Shown here in pieces: positions 12,309-24,069 of a stretch of DNA of 64,000 nt. Made by a program: the position numbers and the translations under genes. The DNA comes from Melieria omissa (taxonomy: Eukaryota > Arthropoda > Insecta > Diptera > Ulidiidae): contig OZ020267.1 in NCBI GenBank assembly GCA_963971225.1, positions 123,621,891-123,685,890 of the forward strand. The letters run 5' to 3'. The notes under the pieces were generated by a model. It did no database searches, had not been told where the DNA came from, and was given only the letters and a program-made list of their open reading frames with translations. Each line of letters begins with the position of its first letter. Position 1 is the first letter of the stretch.

Positions 12309-12711
12309 TTCAACCTCATTTAAGTGGTTCCAAAAGAATTTTGGGCCACGTTTAGCTCTTGGAAACTGTGCTTGCATGAAGGTCGAACTCGAAGATTTCT
12401 ATGATTTAATTGAAGTTAGCGACAGTTGGCTTTTAAAAACAGAAAGTGAGAGTTTTTAGAGTCTCAGGACCAAAAACACTATTCATGTTTTCAGCTGCCT
12501 GGCGTTTTCGCTTTTGTCGAAGAAAACATGAAAAAGGCCAACCTCATTTAAGTGGTTCCAAAAAAATTGTTTTGCCATGTTTAGCTCTTGGAAACTGTGC
12601 TTGCATGAAGGTTGAACTCAAAGATTTCCATGTTTTAATTGAAGTCTGCGACAATTGGCTTTCAAAAACAGAAAGTGAAAGTTTTTAGAGTCTAAGGACC
12701 CCAAACACTAT
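12309..12711. repeat. Tandem direct duplication of about 170 bp, period about 232 bp
   Basis: The block 12309-12478 (aacctcatttaagtggttcc to ccaaaaacac) recurs at 12541-12711 with scattered substitutions. It lies at the 5' side of the mariner remnant read on the minus strand, so it is probably a duplication of that remnant's N-terminal or leader region. The shadow frames LALGNCACMKVEL in both copies are not a gene. Confidence 0.8.
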
Positions 12712-12827
12712 TGATGTTTTCAGTCGATATTTTGATATTTTCGTCAAAGAAAACATCACAAAGACCGAATTTTCTATGTGCTTGTGGCCATATTTGACGC
12801 ACATTCAAGCAAAACTGACTCAAATAA

Positions 12828-13300
12828 CACTGCACAAAAAAAAAAAAAAGGTTTTGACAACGGATTCTGGTAGAGGGGGCAAAAACAAATATACGTGTAT
12901 CGGCGTTTTGAATGTTTTCATCTGAATTTTTTTTCAGGGGGGTCAAAGTTTTTTCCTTTTTGCTCATTCTTATGGTGAATCGAATCATATGAAGTATATG
13001 ATGTGTTCCGCAATTTGATGTAAAATACTACGAAGAATATTTTTGTGGAATATTTTAACCCTGTAGCTCCTATTTTTATGGGTCAATTTGACCCTTTTTT
13101 TCTAAAATGCCAAAAATGTCCTGTAAAACAGCACTTTTTAAGGAAAAAATGTACCACAAAAATATTCGCCATAAAATTCTACTATAGGTCTCTGAATACA
13201 TGAAAGCTCAGAAATTAATTTGAACGCCAGAATTAAGCCAAAACTGAACATGTGTTTAAGTGTTTATTTCGTAGACTTTTTCTATTGGTACAAAAATTTC
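12828..13300 (+). mobile_element. Family X TIR repeat, copy A (right end lost)
   Basis: Starts CACTGCACAA after TAA (12825-12827). It then matches copies B, C and D across the landmark segments ttctggtagagg, acgtgtatcggcgt, ccctgtagctcctattttta and gggtcaatttgaccc. The right terminal repeat is missing; similarity fades near 13300. Confidence 0.8.
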
Positions 13301-16300
13301 ATGCAAATAGTTTTAGTGTTAAAATTATAAAGATTAATGAAATCTTCTGAGTGTTATGGTAGCGAACACAAAAATGTATTGGCATTGCTGGTACCAGCGT
13401 TGCATTGTAAAACTTTTCACCTGCCTCTGCTCGGTTATAGTTTTGATGAGCTTTCAGGCGTCCATTGTTGTTGGTGTTGTCGCTGCATTCATATGCGCCC
13501 ATCTGAGTGATTATGTGCTCTTATTAAGTCGACTCTGGCAGTTATAATTAAATCTGCTGCATTCCTGCGCTCATTATTAAACATTATAAACTTTTTACAG
13601 CTGCGCCGCATTTTGTTAATTTAAATAAATAACAAACAAACCAAAAACGAAAACGAAAGCGTGCAAAAACGTTGGAATTTCATTGAAATTCCACTCAGAA
13701 CTTAACAAGGTAATTTAAATTTTTATAAGCTGCACTAAAAAAAAACATATTAACAATTTGCACACATACCCTCACACATAAACAGACATAACGACACACA
13801 ACTATAATGTTGGTAGGCAGGCAGTGCGTGTGTGTGTGTGTGTACTTTTCATTTTTATGACAACTGCTGCTGCGCACAACAAACACTTTGCGACGTGCAG
13901 ACGTAGAAATACCAACACACACACATACACAGAAGCGCTGCTGGCACGTTGCTTGAGTTGTAGAAATTGCATACTTGTCGTTTTCTAAAGAGATGAAATT
14001 TATTTACGTAACACATTCAAATTCATAACGACGACAGGCACGCGGGACGACAGGCAGTTTTGTTGATGCGGCAGCATGATGGCTTGATGGGAACATGGCT
14101 CATGACATACGATGCGGTTAAAAATTTACTCGAACTGCTACCAGCCAAGTGGACGTACACACAGACACATTTACGGACTTAAGTGCGTGCAGCATTTGTG
14201 TGTGTGTGTGTGGCTGTGTGTGGGGCGCGCTATTGGTGTATGTGTGAGTATGTATGTATGTGTCGGTGAGTGAATTATGCAGCCATGTGACACTAAATAG
14301 CACGAGGCGCATAGCTCCACACGAGGCAGAATAGCAAACAAAAAAGACTCGAAAATGTCTGCGGAAATGGAAAAAAGAGAATATTTGAACGCAAGTGATA
14401 AAATGTCAAAGCAAGTAGGCACATACAATGGTGTACAACTTCACCTAGAAGAAGACATATACTCGTAGGTATATGTGGAAGTAGGGCGATTGTGTTCGCA
14501 ATGTGTGATTGTGTGCGTGTTCAGGCAGGTGCGCACTGCCGCAAGGCAGAGAGGGTGTGATTTAAAGACAATTGTCAGAGCAACAGCTGATATGAGAAAA
14601 ACTTCTTGGCACAAATGTGTGGTAGCCATAAAAAAAATGGAATCTTGTAAAATTTTAATAGCAGATATCGAAAGTTTAAGCGTTTTTATGTGCGACTTTA
14701 TATTGAAAAGGGTGGCAAAATAATCTTAAAAAACATTCTTTTAGGCACTAATGGCATTTAAGTGTAATTTCTTTGAAGCAAAATATTTATGTACATTGGT
14801 GCAGAAAAAGAGAATTAGATCATTAGTCGAAGGTGACATTGTAGGCAAGTTGTTGTTGTATTTGTCGAACTTTTTTCAACAATATATTTTATTGGAACAT
14901 GGAATAGTAAGAAACGTAACTAAAACAAACGAATAATTTATTGCCACTTTTTTATGCAAAGCAGAAATGGACTGCGTCAACTTTTCTCGTGATTCATTGT
15001 TATATGTAACATTATGCATTGTGATGTAATAAACTGATGTATGGAGAAGCAATTTGCAGACCAATTTACTCAGTTTTGTGTCATTGAAGTGTGATCCGAT
15101 GCGTTGTTTTGATGAAAGAACAGTTTGTTGCTTTTCCAAATGGGGATAATTTTTTTAGGTCAGGAATACCCAGTCGAAAGCTTGAAGAGCCTAGATTGCA
15201 CTGAGAAATCGATCTAAAAACGTTGCATATTGTAACAACTTAACCACTGTTCGGTATTCGATTTCTTTGTTTAAAAAAAAACACAAGAGGTGTTTGCTTC
15301 AGTTGGCTGCCGCAAACAAAATTATGGATGAAATGGCATGAAACTTTTGAATCAATAATTTGAGAAATTGCACATATTAGAAACCATATTGAAAAGTTAT
15401 CACTGAAGCGGAGTGCTGCTCGAAAAATCCTTCTATACTACTGCTACCAAAAGATAGCTTTTTTTATTTGGTATGGAACTCACAACTCGTTGACTGCTGA
15501 TTCAAAGCTTCAACTTGCTCGTACAATGTGAATATCAACGTTAAGTTAACAGCAAACAAATTATTCCCTTTTAAAATATTTTCAACGTACGCTCATTTAT
15601 AAAAGCAACAATGACACAGATTGGCTGCGACAAAGCGAGCGCGAAATATCGCATTGCTGCAGCAACAACAGCAGCGCTGACAGTAATAAAGCAACAGCCG
15701 CAACAAGCGCAATGAGAACGGCAGCAACAAAATAAAAAACCATAACATTATTACCCAGTGTAACAGCAACAACAACATCAACAAAGACTATTATTATGGT
15801 TGTCAACCATACATATACACATATATATATATCACACACACATACGCAGAGAGAGAGAGAGCAACTAATGCCAGTCGTAAACATGGCAACTATGAATTAT
15901 GGCAACAATGCCAAACATACTCACATCAACATATGGAATTATGTACAATATTTGTACACATGCGTGTGCGTGTGTGTGTGTGTGCATTTGATGTTGTATG
16001 TGGTGCGTGCTTGATTTAATTAAAGCGTAAAAAAGCCCAGCTAATGTTTGCTTTCTCGGCGGGAGTGCATAATTGAGTTGGCGAGTGTGCGCGCAGCCGC
16101 AAAATGTATGTTAGCAGTGCAGTCGCACACACACACACACATAGCAGTCAAGAATGAGCGCAAATGTATTACCGACAGCGGCGCTTTGAAGGTTTTTGCG
16201 CGCACAACGAAAGACTAATGTGGCTTCGGGGCGTATGAGTGATATTTAATATGTGTTTGTTTTGGTTTGGCGGTTTTTTTGATTAATTTGTGGTTGGCTG

Positions 16301-17788
16301 TGTCTATGGACGCCGACAATCGGTGCGTGGTAAGAAAACTGCGCATAGTTCTAATACAAAAAACCAATCAGTACAAAGACGAAATAATGACGTAGAAGCA
16401 TAAACAAAAAACACATTAGCTTAAGGCATCGGTTGCGCGTTCGTATTGTTTTCGGTTGCTGTTTGGTTTGTATCGCATAGTTGCTGCGCACTGGCGTAAC
16501 GTGAGGTTTGGTGAGTTATTTGCGCAACTTTTGCATGCAATTCGTTAATTAACATGAAAGGCGTGTTCGGCCAGCTGGTTGCCATTGTGCGCTTTGTTCG
16601 CGCCTAGTAATGAGTTCCATTTGATGTATTTGTTATACTTGCTTTGCTTGGCAGTCATTCACATTTGGCATTCAACGGCAGCCACCTGCTCTCTGCGCTT
16701 TCGATTTGCCATAAAACCATTTCTCCATGTTGCGTTCGGAAGTGAAATGTTCCCATTTGGCAGCAATTTAAAGTTCAACACATGAAGCAGCGCTATGCGC
16801 ACTTACACTCATCCCAGTCCGGCCCAGCGTTGCGTAACAATTCAAACACATTTTGCTGTGCAAATGTACAAAAGTGCAAATATTTCCGCTACGCTGGGCA
16901 GAGGCGAGCAATTTCCTGGCAACACCATTTTCATAATAATTCATAAAATGCTGCCAGTGGATTGGCGCGCAAGATTGCCGCAGAAGGAAACGAACGGTTG
17001 GGGGCGTATCGCCCGTTTCACTCAGGCATCGTCGTCTTGCACTCTTGCAGTGAATTGTTGCGATCTGTGCGAATGGTTTTGCCTTTTTTTGCATTTTTCT
17101 TTTGTCCTTTTTTCATATAATTTTCGTTTCAATTTTCTGCCTTCGCCTTTTGTATTCTCTGCGTTTTGCTTTAGTTTTGTTTGGTTTTGCTTCGCTTTGC
17201 TTTGGTCACTTTATATGGAATTCGCAGCAAAATGTTGCAAGCAATTTGTATTCTTGTTGTCCACATGCTCATATAATTTAAGTGGAATTTATTTTATTAA
17301 ACTACGACAGCAGCAGCAGTGAACGCACATTGAAGGCGCGTCGTTGTCGGAATAAAAGCGAGGCGAACCGAAGGAGTGGAAAAGCAAATGTTTCCTCTTT
17401 TGGGTATGAAAGTGTGTGTGGAAGAGCGTGGAAAAGTATGGAAGAATGTATTCTTTAAGTTGTTTGTATGTTTTAAACTAACTCTGACCTAGAAATATTC
17501 ATGGAAACGATTCTATTTTACAAAGGGATGCCAGCGTTTAGATTTAAAGTATTGAAAAATGATTGAATGTTTGCTTGAAAGAAATGATGAAACAAATTAC
17601 TGAAATAAGTAAGAGTGTTTCAGTTGATTGGTAATCAATTGATTATTCAAACTCTGCCCCTAAAAAATACCACTAAAAGTAGCTCTTGCGTACTTTTGTT
17701 CTCTACAATGAAGTTCACCTAGCAGCAAAACCTAGTAATGAAAAACTATAAGCTTAGAAATTAGTTCAGTTCGATATCAGTTCATTAT
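13301..17788. other. Non-coding DNA rich in (CA)n/(GT)n
   Basis: No supported gene. (GT)n/(CA)n patches occur near 13828-13842, 13915-13930, 14196-14222, 15964-15985 and 16127-16141; a TA/CA/GA compound microsatellite spans about 15815-15862; CAA/CAG runs lie at 15655-15785. Around 15455-15510 (minus strand) there is a short tRNA-like B-box stretch resembling the one at 27290-27362, possibly a SINE scrap. The 175-codon frame at 16795-17322 has biased T/F-rich composition in its second half and no recognisable domain. Confidence 0.5.
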
Positions 17789-18412
17789 TAAAATACCAGC
17801 ATTATTTACTTACTTCTTTCCTTAATTACTTACTTACTTGCTTACTTACTAACTTACATACTAACTTGCTTGCTTACTTTCTAACTTACTTAATTACTTA
17901 TTTACTTACTTACTTACTTGTTTATTTACTAACTTATTTATTACTTACTTACTTGTTTACTTGCTTACTTAAATACTTACTTACTCACTACTTTTTTACT
18001 TACCTACTTACCTACGTACTTACTTACTTACTTTTTAACTTACTTACTTTCTTACTTACATACTTACTCAATTACTTGCCTACTTACTTATTCACTTACA
18101 CTTAAAATACCAGCATTATTTACTTACTGCCTTCCTTAATTACTTACTTATCTACTTACCTACTTATTTACTTATTCAGTTCAACATTTACTCACTTACT
18201 CAATTATTTACTTGCTCACTTACTTACTTACATACTAACTGACATACTTACTTACTACGCATTAACTTACTCACTTACTTACTTACTTACGTACTCACTT
18301 ACTTGCCTGCTCACCTACTCACTTACTTACTTACTCATTTAGTCACTTACTCACTTACCAAACTAACTTACTTAACTTACTTAATTCTCCAGCTGGTCAG
18401 TTAGTCAGTTTT
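17789..18412 (+). repeat. TACT tetranucleotide satellite with a higher-order duplication
   Basis: More than 600 bases of imperfect (TACT)n. The lead-in aaaataccagcattatttac followed by ttact and ccttccttaattactt occurs twice, at 17790 and 18104, so a unit of about 314 bp has itself been duplicated. The apparent YLLTYLLTYL protein frame is an artefact of the repeat. Confidence 0.95.
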
Positions 18413-18571
18413 TGTTAAAAACGAAACTCTAAGACTGTCTTTGGTTTTTTTTTTTTACTAAAATATAATAATAATAATAAAAATATTTGGTTATTAATTT
18501 TTAAGTGGAAAAAAGAAATGAATAGAGAAGTAACTACTAAATATGCTTCAACTTCGGCCTTCGGCTTAGTA

Positions 18572-19318
18572 TCAGGTGTACAACTTTGCTTCCGCCGTTT
18601 TCCGATAGGTGGCTGTACCGGCTGAGGCTGGTTGAAATACATAGATGGTAATGCCTTTAAAGTGAGTGTGGACAGTGCCTAACGAATTGTCATCGCCGTT
18701 TCAGTGACAGTTGTTCTTGTTTTCGTATTATTCACGCTCGAAAATGTCCGTTTATGTGCCCAATTCTCGCCATTTGCGGGAAGTTTTACTTTTCTGTTAC
18801 AATTCGAAAAAAAATGCAGCTGAAGCGCATCGAATGCTCTCAGAAACTTACGGTGATGCTGCTCTGAGTGAAAGAACGTGTCGGGAGTGGTTTCAACGTT
18901 TTAAAAAAGGTGATTTCGTGGTGAGTGAAAATGGTAAGTCATCCTCCAACACGACAATGCTCGGCGTCACGTCGCAAAAGTGGTCAAAAAGTACCTGGAA
19001 ACGCTGAAATGGGAAGTCTTGCCCCACCCGCTGTATTCCCCAGATGTCGCCCCTTCTGACTTCCACCTATTCCGTTCGATGGCACACGGCCTGGCAGATC
19101 AACATTTTCAATCCTTCGAAGAATTGGAAAAATGGATTGCTTCATGGATAGCGTCAAAAGAGGACTCCTTTTTTCGAGCCGGGATCCGAAAATTGCCGGA
19201 AAGATGGGAGAAAGTTGTCGCTAGCGACGGACAATACTTTGAATAATACATCTGTAAGCACTTTTTCGCAATAAAGCTTTTAATTTTGGAAAAAAACGGC
19301 GGAAGCAAGTACACCTGA
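18572..19318 (+). mobile_element. Internally deleted mariner (DD34D)
   Basis: Ends are inverted: TCAGGTGTACaactttgctt then ccgccgtttt at the left, and the complement of TCAGGTGTACttgcttccgc at the right, each flanked by TA (18570-18571 and 19319-19320). At 747 bp it is a little over half the usual 1.3 kb. The missing part is the middle of the transposase. Confidence 0.88.
18744..19246 (+). pseudogene. Mariner transposase with central deletion
   Basis: From ATG at 18744 the N-terminal DNA-binding half reads MSVYVPNSRHLREVLLFCYN and TCREWFQRFKKGDF, as in mauritiana/capitata-like mariners. At about 18930-18945 the frame passes directly, out of frame, into the region of the second catalytic Asp (HDNARRHVAKVV) and continues through WEVLPHPLYSPDVAPSDFHLF, with 34 residues between the two Asp (DD34D), to the normal terminus VVASDGQYFE and stop at 19244. 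The first catalytic Asp and roughly 180 residues are gone, so it is a dead copy that kept both termini. Confidence 0.88.
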
Positions 19319-19399
19319 TATTTAAGTTATGCCGAATATTCTGCTTGGGCTTCGGGTTCGGCCGAAAATACACCTTCGGTTGGACACTAATAAATAGGA

Positions 19400-22300
19400 A
19401 ACAATGGTTTTTGCACAGTGAATGGTTTTATTGGACTTTCAGCCAATGAACAAAGGTGGTCAAATCTCGCACCGTGTCTCAATAATGCATATTGTTTTCA
19501 TCAAATAGATCAAAATTTCAACCATATTTTATGTAAAATTTTTTCCATTAGCGCAAAATCATTTCCTCTGACAATTTCTATGAAAATTTGTATTGGCTCA
19601 GCGCATTACGATAATTGTCGTATTTTTAGTCGAGTCGTATTTGACTCGCATTTGACACATTCTGCCCACAGTGCCGTGGATTCTTAATAAAATAAAAATG
19701 TATTCCTGACAGAGATAACTCGTGTGTTTCCAACATAAATCCAAATGCCATTCGATTGAAATGCTTTGGGACCAAATATCTAATTTATGCTTCAGCTATC
19801 GGTGCCATTGTTTTGTTGTTGTGGCAATTGATACCACACGTTTAATTACTCAACGCACTTCGTGTTATAAGTATTGATTGTTTTTTGTTTTCCGCGGCGT
19901 CGGATGTAACGCCTCGTCGCATCGTTCAGTTGTAATGAATGCTCGTCGCTCTCGATTCCTGCTCTTTCAAGACTCTGCTTAGCTACAATTTTTGTGTGAC
20001 GCGTTGCGAGCTACCTACAAACGTTTGTATGTCCGTCTGCTTGTAGCAGTTTGCAGTGACACTTTCCTGGGACCGGCGCAAAAGATGGTTTGCGACGGCA
20101 ACGATTTGTCGCACTGGCTCGAGCGTGTACACATACATCTGTGTGCGTGAGTGTGTGTGTGTGGCAAAAAATGAAATTAAATTTACTTGCTGGTATAATT
20201 TATTGCCAACTATTATTGTTATTATGTGAAACACACAAGCGCGCGCACACACACACACATACATACATGCAATGTTAGATGTGAGCTCACAGCAGAAGGC
20301 ATACGTTCAGGCGCATAACGGCCAACATTTGTAAATCCCAAATGTCGTCCATATCATTTGCGCTTGTTTCGTTTTGCTACGCTACGTTGCTCCTCGCTTG
20401 GTCGGCGAACGTACATACATACATACTCGTACATCGTTTGTGTGTTTGAGCGCGTTGGTGTTTATTTGCCATTTTTATGATTGTGCGCCCACTTGCCTTG
20501 GCGCCACAGCATAGTTGCGTGCAATAAAACACCAGCGGAGCATCGCAACATCCACATACATGTCCACATGTATGTATGTGTGTGTGTGTGAAAGTGGGCT
20601 AGCTTCGGTTAAACGTACACGTTAGTGCGTGTGCGCCAGTGCATTGCCGGCGACTTATCATAAATCAAGCAGTTTTTGTGTAATTTCTGCATGCAAATGC
20701 TGGCAAACGCTGCGCCAGTGTGCGCGAGTGTCAGAGTGTGTGTTGGCATTGCACTGTATTGTGGCGTTGTAATTTTCCATTTCCTGCTGCAGCTGCTTGC
20801 TGCCATTACGAGCACCTTTCAACGCGCCTTGTCCTGCTTGGCATCGATGCAATTCCAATTTCAAATTTCTCACTTGCTGGCACTAGCTGTGTGTGTTTGT
20901 GTGTTACACGTGCTTAGGTGCTGCACAAGTAATAAACAAATCCAAGTGATAACAAATGAAAATTGTGGCATTGTTGGCTGTGCCAAGCGTAGCAACTATA
21001 AAAAGTCACTCATACGCCCTGCTGTCCAGTCAGCAACGCTGCAAAAAGCAAGCATCTACAATTTCTTATTTTGCTTAGAATGCACTTTGCCCACTCTGCG
21101 CCTTGTTGTTGTTGTTGTCATTTTATGTTGCAGATGCTTCCACTTAAATGTCCAATTTCATCGCGCTCGTTCATCAAACGTCGCGCAGCAATGCCGCTGC
21201 TGCTGCTGCTGCTGGTCGGGCGCAAATTTGTTAAGCGTCATTTATGTCTGTCGTAAATTTAAAATCTTTTATTGCCGTTTAATTGCGCCGGCAAATGTGA
21301 CGCACGCTGCAGTGTCGGCGCGTTCTACTTATTAACCAAACAACAAACAAACTCGTACACAGGTAGCAAGGTATGTATTCGGTTTTATGTTTGTGTGCGG
21401 GTGTGTGCTGCTGACATGCAGCCATCGCGCGGCGAACGCTGCGCAAAGTCATAAAGCAACTTAACGATGCCATGCTTTGTGCGCATTTAATTTTATGCTT
21501 TCCGTTTCTTGGCCAATTTTGCATTTGATGGCGCCGCATGAAACTCGCGGTTTGTAGCCATTTTTCATACACCTAGTTATGTACGAATGTTATATGCATT
21601 GTATGTATGTATGTGTATGTGTGCGAGCGTTACGTGGAACTAATTGGTTTTCGCCTAATATTGTCAATGAGATAATTACTTTGATGTTGGTATTTGACGA
21701 TTTTATGTGACATGACAGCATTTACAACGTGAAAATATTTTCTGCTAGCATTCAGCTATTTCGGTGCTATCGGTGAAAATGTTCCAATTAAATGCAGGAA
21801 TTATTGCAGCTGCAAAAGACAACTGCATCAGTATGGAAAAAGAAAAATTGTAAGAATTTATAATGTATGCTGTTGTTGTTTTTGTGGGTGACTTTAAAGT
21901 ATGCCATTTAATAATCACTTTAATTGAAAGTGAAAATAAAAGTAACATATCAACAAAGACTCAGTAGCTTTTGAGTGTCTCACTAAACAACCAAATGCAT
22001 TAAAGTTCCACGAATATTCAAAAGTTTCAATTACTTCCAAAGTCGCTGACACACATATAAATTTATTCTTTACATTCATATGTAACATCATAAATCATAA
22101 ATTACATACTCAGACTTCAGTATACAATCCTGACTGCACATTAAAGTCGTCGTAGTCTCAAAAGCTGCAAAGCAGAATATGCCAAACAGTAATTTGCTTC
22201 ATTTCAATAACGAAATGGTTATGAAACATAGAGATGAAAACGGCGAGTAATTATTCCAAGTATCATTTAATCGAGAAAAAGGTGGCCATGTCTTGAAAAA

Positions 22301-22670
22301 CAGTTCTAAAGTATAAAATTGCCCTGATTGAAGTTTTGTTGTCAAAGGCGAGAAAGTATTCGTGGCAATTTGTTGTCATAGCACAGGATTCTCATTATTT
22401 TTGTAGAACTCGAATCAGTAGAAATTAGATATGGGACACATTAAGTGTTTGGCGCCTAAAAGAAAGAGAAACATGTTCCACTTCTTTTTCACTAAAGTCA
22501 TTGGTTTAGTATGGCTCAAAAGAAGACTCTACCCAAATTCCACGAACTTTGTTGCCTTTACAAGTTGGCAGGACGAAAAAGTAAACGAGTTTTTCTATCT
22601 TTACTCAATCACTCGTATTATTTCTTAAGAAATTGTTCTCCTTTCTTAAAGGTCGTTGCTTGGTTGACCT
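19400..22670. other. Non-coding DNA with microsatellites
   Basis: No supported gene. (GT)n/(CA)n patches lie near 20150-20162, 20244-20262 and 20575-20590, and a GCT run at 21197-21213. The 219-codon frame 20676-21335 is built from GTT/TGC-rich simple sequence (VVVVVILCC, CCCCCW) and shows no domain, so I do not call it a gene. No paired TIRs seen. Confidence 0.5.
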
Positions 22671-22678
22671 AATGTATT

Positions 22679-23029
22679 GTTACATAAATGACTTTTCTAA
22701 GTTCGTTTTAGATTGTGCTTGAAAATAAAACCACTTCATTTACTCAGCGCAAAACGCAGTCAGAAACCAACAATCGCTTTATTTACCCTTGTTACTACCT
22801 TACACTACTACTATTGCATGTTTACCCTTTGCTTGCTCAACACAGACTCCTCCCTCTGCGCTGCACACTGCTGCCTTTTATAATTGTTTGGTTTAACGCG
22901 CCGATGGTTCTTGCACATTCTTGCCATAACGGAATTATAGCATGCCGGCCGTACTCCAAAGTGCATTCCTAAAAGTATGCTTGGAAAAGCATTCATGCAT
23001 AGCACAGCACAGACTGACTCATCGTTACA
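22679..23029 (-). mobile_element. Solo LTR, family L, copy 2
   Basis: Read on the minus strand it starts TGTAACGATGAGTCAGTCTG, has TATAAAA at 22882-22876 followed by ggcagc, AATAAA at 22783-22778, and then a GGTTTTATTTTCAA segment. The 5-bp sequence AATAC flanks both ends (23034-23030 and 22678-22674). Start, TATA context and 3' segment match the LTR at 32126-32571. No internal gag-pol sequence adjoins it, so it is a solo LTR. The 3' boundary rests on the target duplication and does not end in the usual CA. Confidence 0.75.
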
Positions 23030-23034
23030 GTATT

Positions 23035-24066
23035 GTGACGTAATGACCTAAGCTGCGTCTTCTAAAAGAAGACTCTATATGCAAATTCCCAGAACCTCCG
23101 AAACCAGGAAAGCATAAGTTGACTTTAAGTGAATCAGGACAAACATTTTGCTTTGTGTTCAAAGAAAAATACATAATTATTCTATTAGAGTAATTTCACA
23201 AAATAGTCACTCTACGTTTTATATTATAGTAACTTTTACACAATAGGTCAAAGTTGTGACAAATATTAATGCAAGCAACACACATAAGTTTTATAGAATG
23301 TCAAAGTTGACTATGGGAATATTAATTACAGACGTGACGAGCTGTTTTTGTAAGTAAGTATTTGCGCTTTGGATAAGCTAAACCTAAATAAATTAAGACT
23401 ACATTTACTGCACATTTCCTAAGAAACTTTTACAAGGATACTGTTCGAAATGTGTTGCGTTAAACTTCAACTTGGTCAAAAAATGCAGTTTACACTTTTT
23501 GTGCAGAATTGAAACTAATTCTCAAAGCAATCGATCGCTTTAGATCTTAGATCTCTTGAAGGTATCGATTTTGAATAGACAACAGTACTCTGGATGCATT
23601 ACTGATACTTTTACATAGTTATTATGTGTTGGATATTCGCTGATAGCGTCGACATTTTGTTAGACATTTGCTTTTAACTTTTTTGTTAACTTTTTTGATA
23701 TGATTGTTTTTGATCTTTTCTTGTACAATGGAACTCTGCCTTTTGTTGCAGACACAGCGAGCTCTCTCTTACTTACTTCTATCAAGAATGATTTTGAAGA
23801 TTTTTTGTTGAATTTGTACTGAGAAGTTGCGTCATCAAGTTTCCCAAATTTACCGATTTCCCAATTTACGATCAATGATTGATTTGAACTAATATCCCAG
23901 ACTAACTAAAGTTTGGGTTTGTTATTGCCGCAAATTGCTTGCAGTTTTATGTGCGATGACGGAATCACGCATAACAGAGCTGCAAAGTTTGTGTTAATGC
24001 TTTCTACCAGATAAAGCAACCGTATGTTAGGATTGAACGGACAATTGCTGATCTAGATTCAGCAAG
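23035..24066. other. Non-coding DNA
   Basis: AT-rich sequence with no recognised gene, repeat pair or microsatellite. Confidence 0.5.
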
Positions 24067-24069
24067 TAA

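Larger units (their letters stand above)
18540..19395. other. Possible hAT-like remnant split by the mariner at 18572
   Basis: Both flanks of the mariner carry CGGCCTTCGG / TTCGGCCGAA-type sequence (18551-18567 and 19340-19386), reminiscent of the termini of some hAT elements. I could not find an 8-bp target duplication, so this is a suggestion only. Confidence 0.25.

Noticed and set aside
16795..17322. 175-codon frame, plus strand
   Set aside because: Phenylalanine-rich low-complexity second half and no recognisable domain or splice context.
17866..18105. Leucine/tyrosine/threonine-rich frame
   Set aside because: Direct translation of the TACT satellite.
20676..21335. 219-codon open frame, plus strand
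   Set aside because: Built from GTT/TGC-type simple sequence, cysteine and valine runs, no domain, and other frames overlap it; treated as chance.
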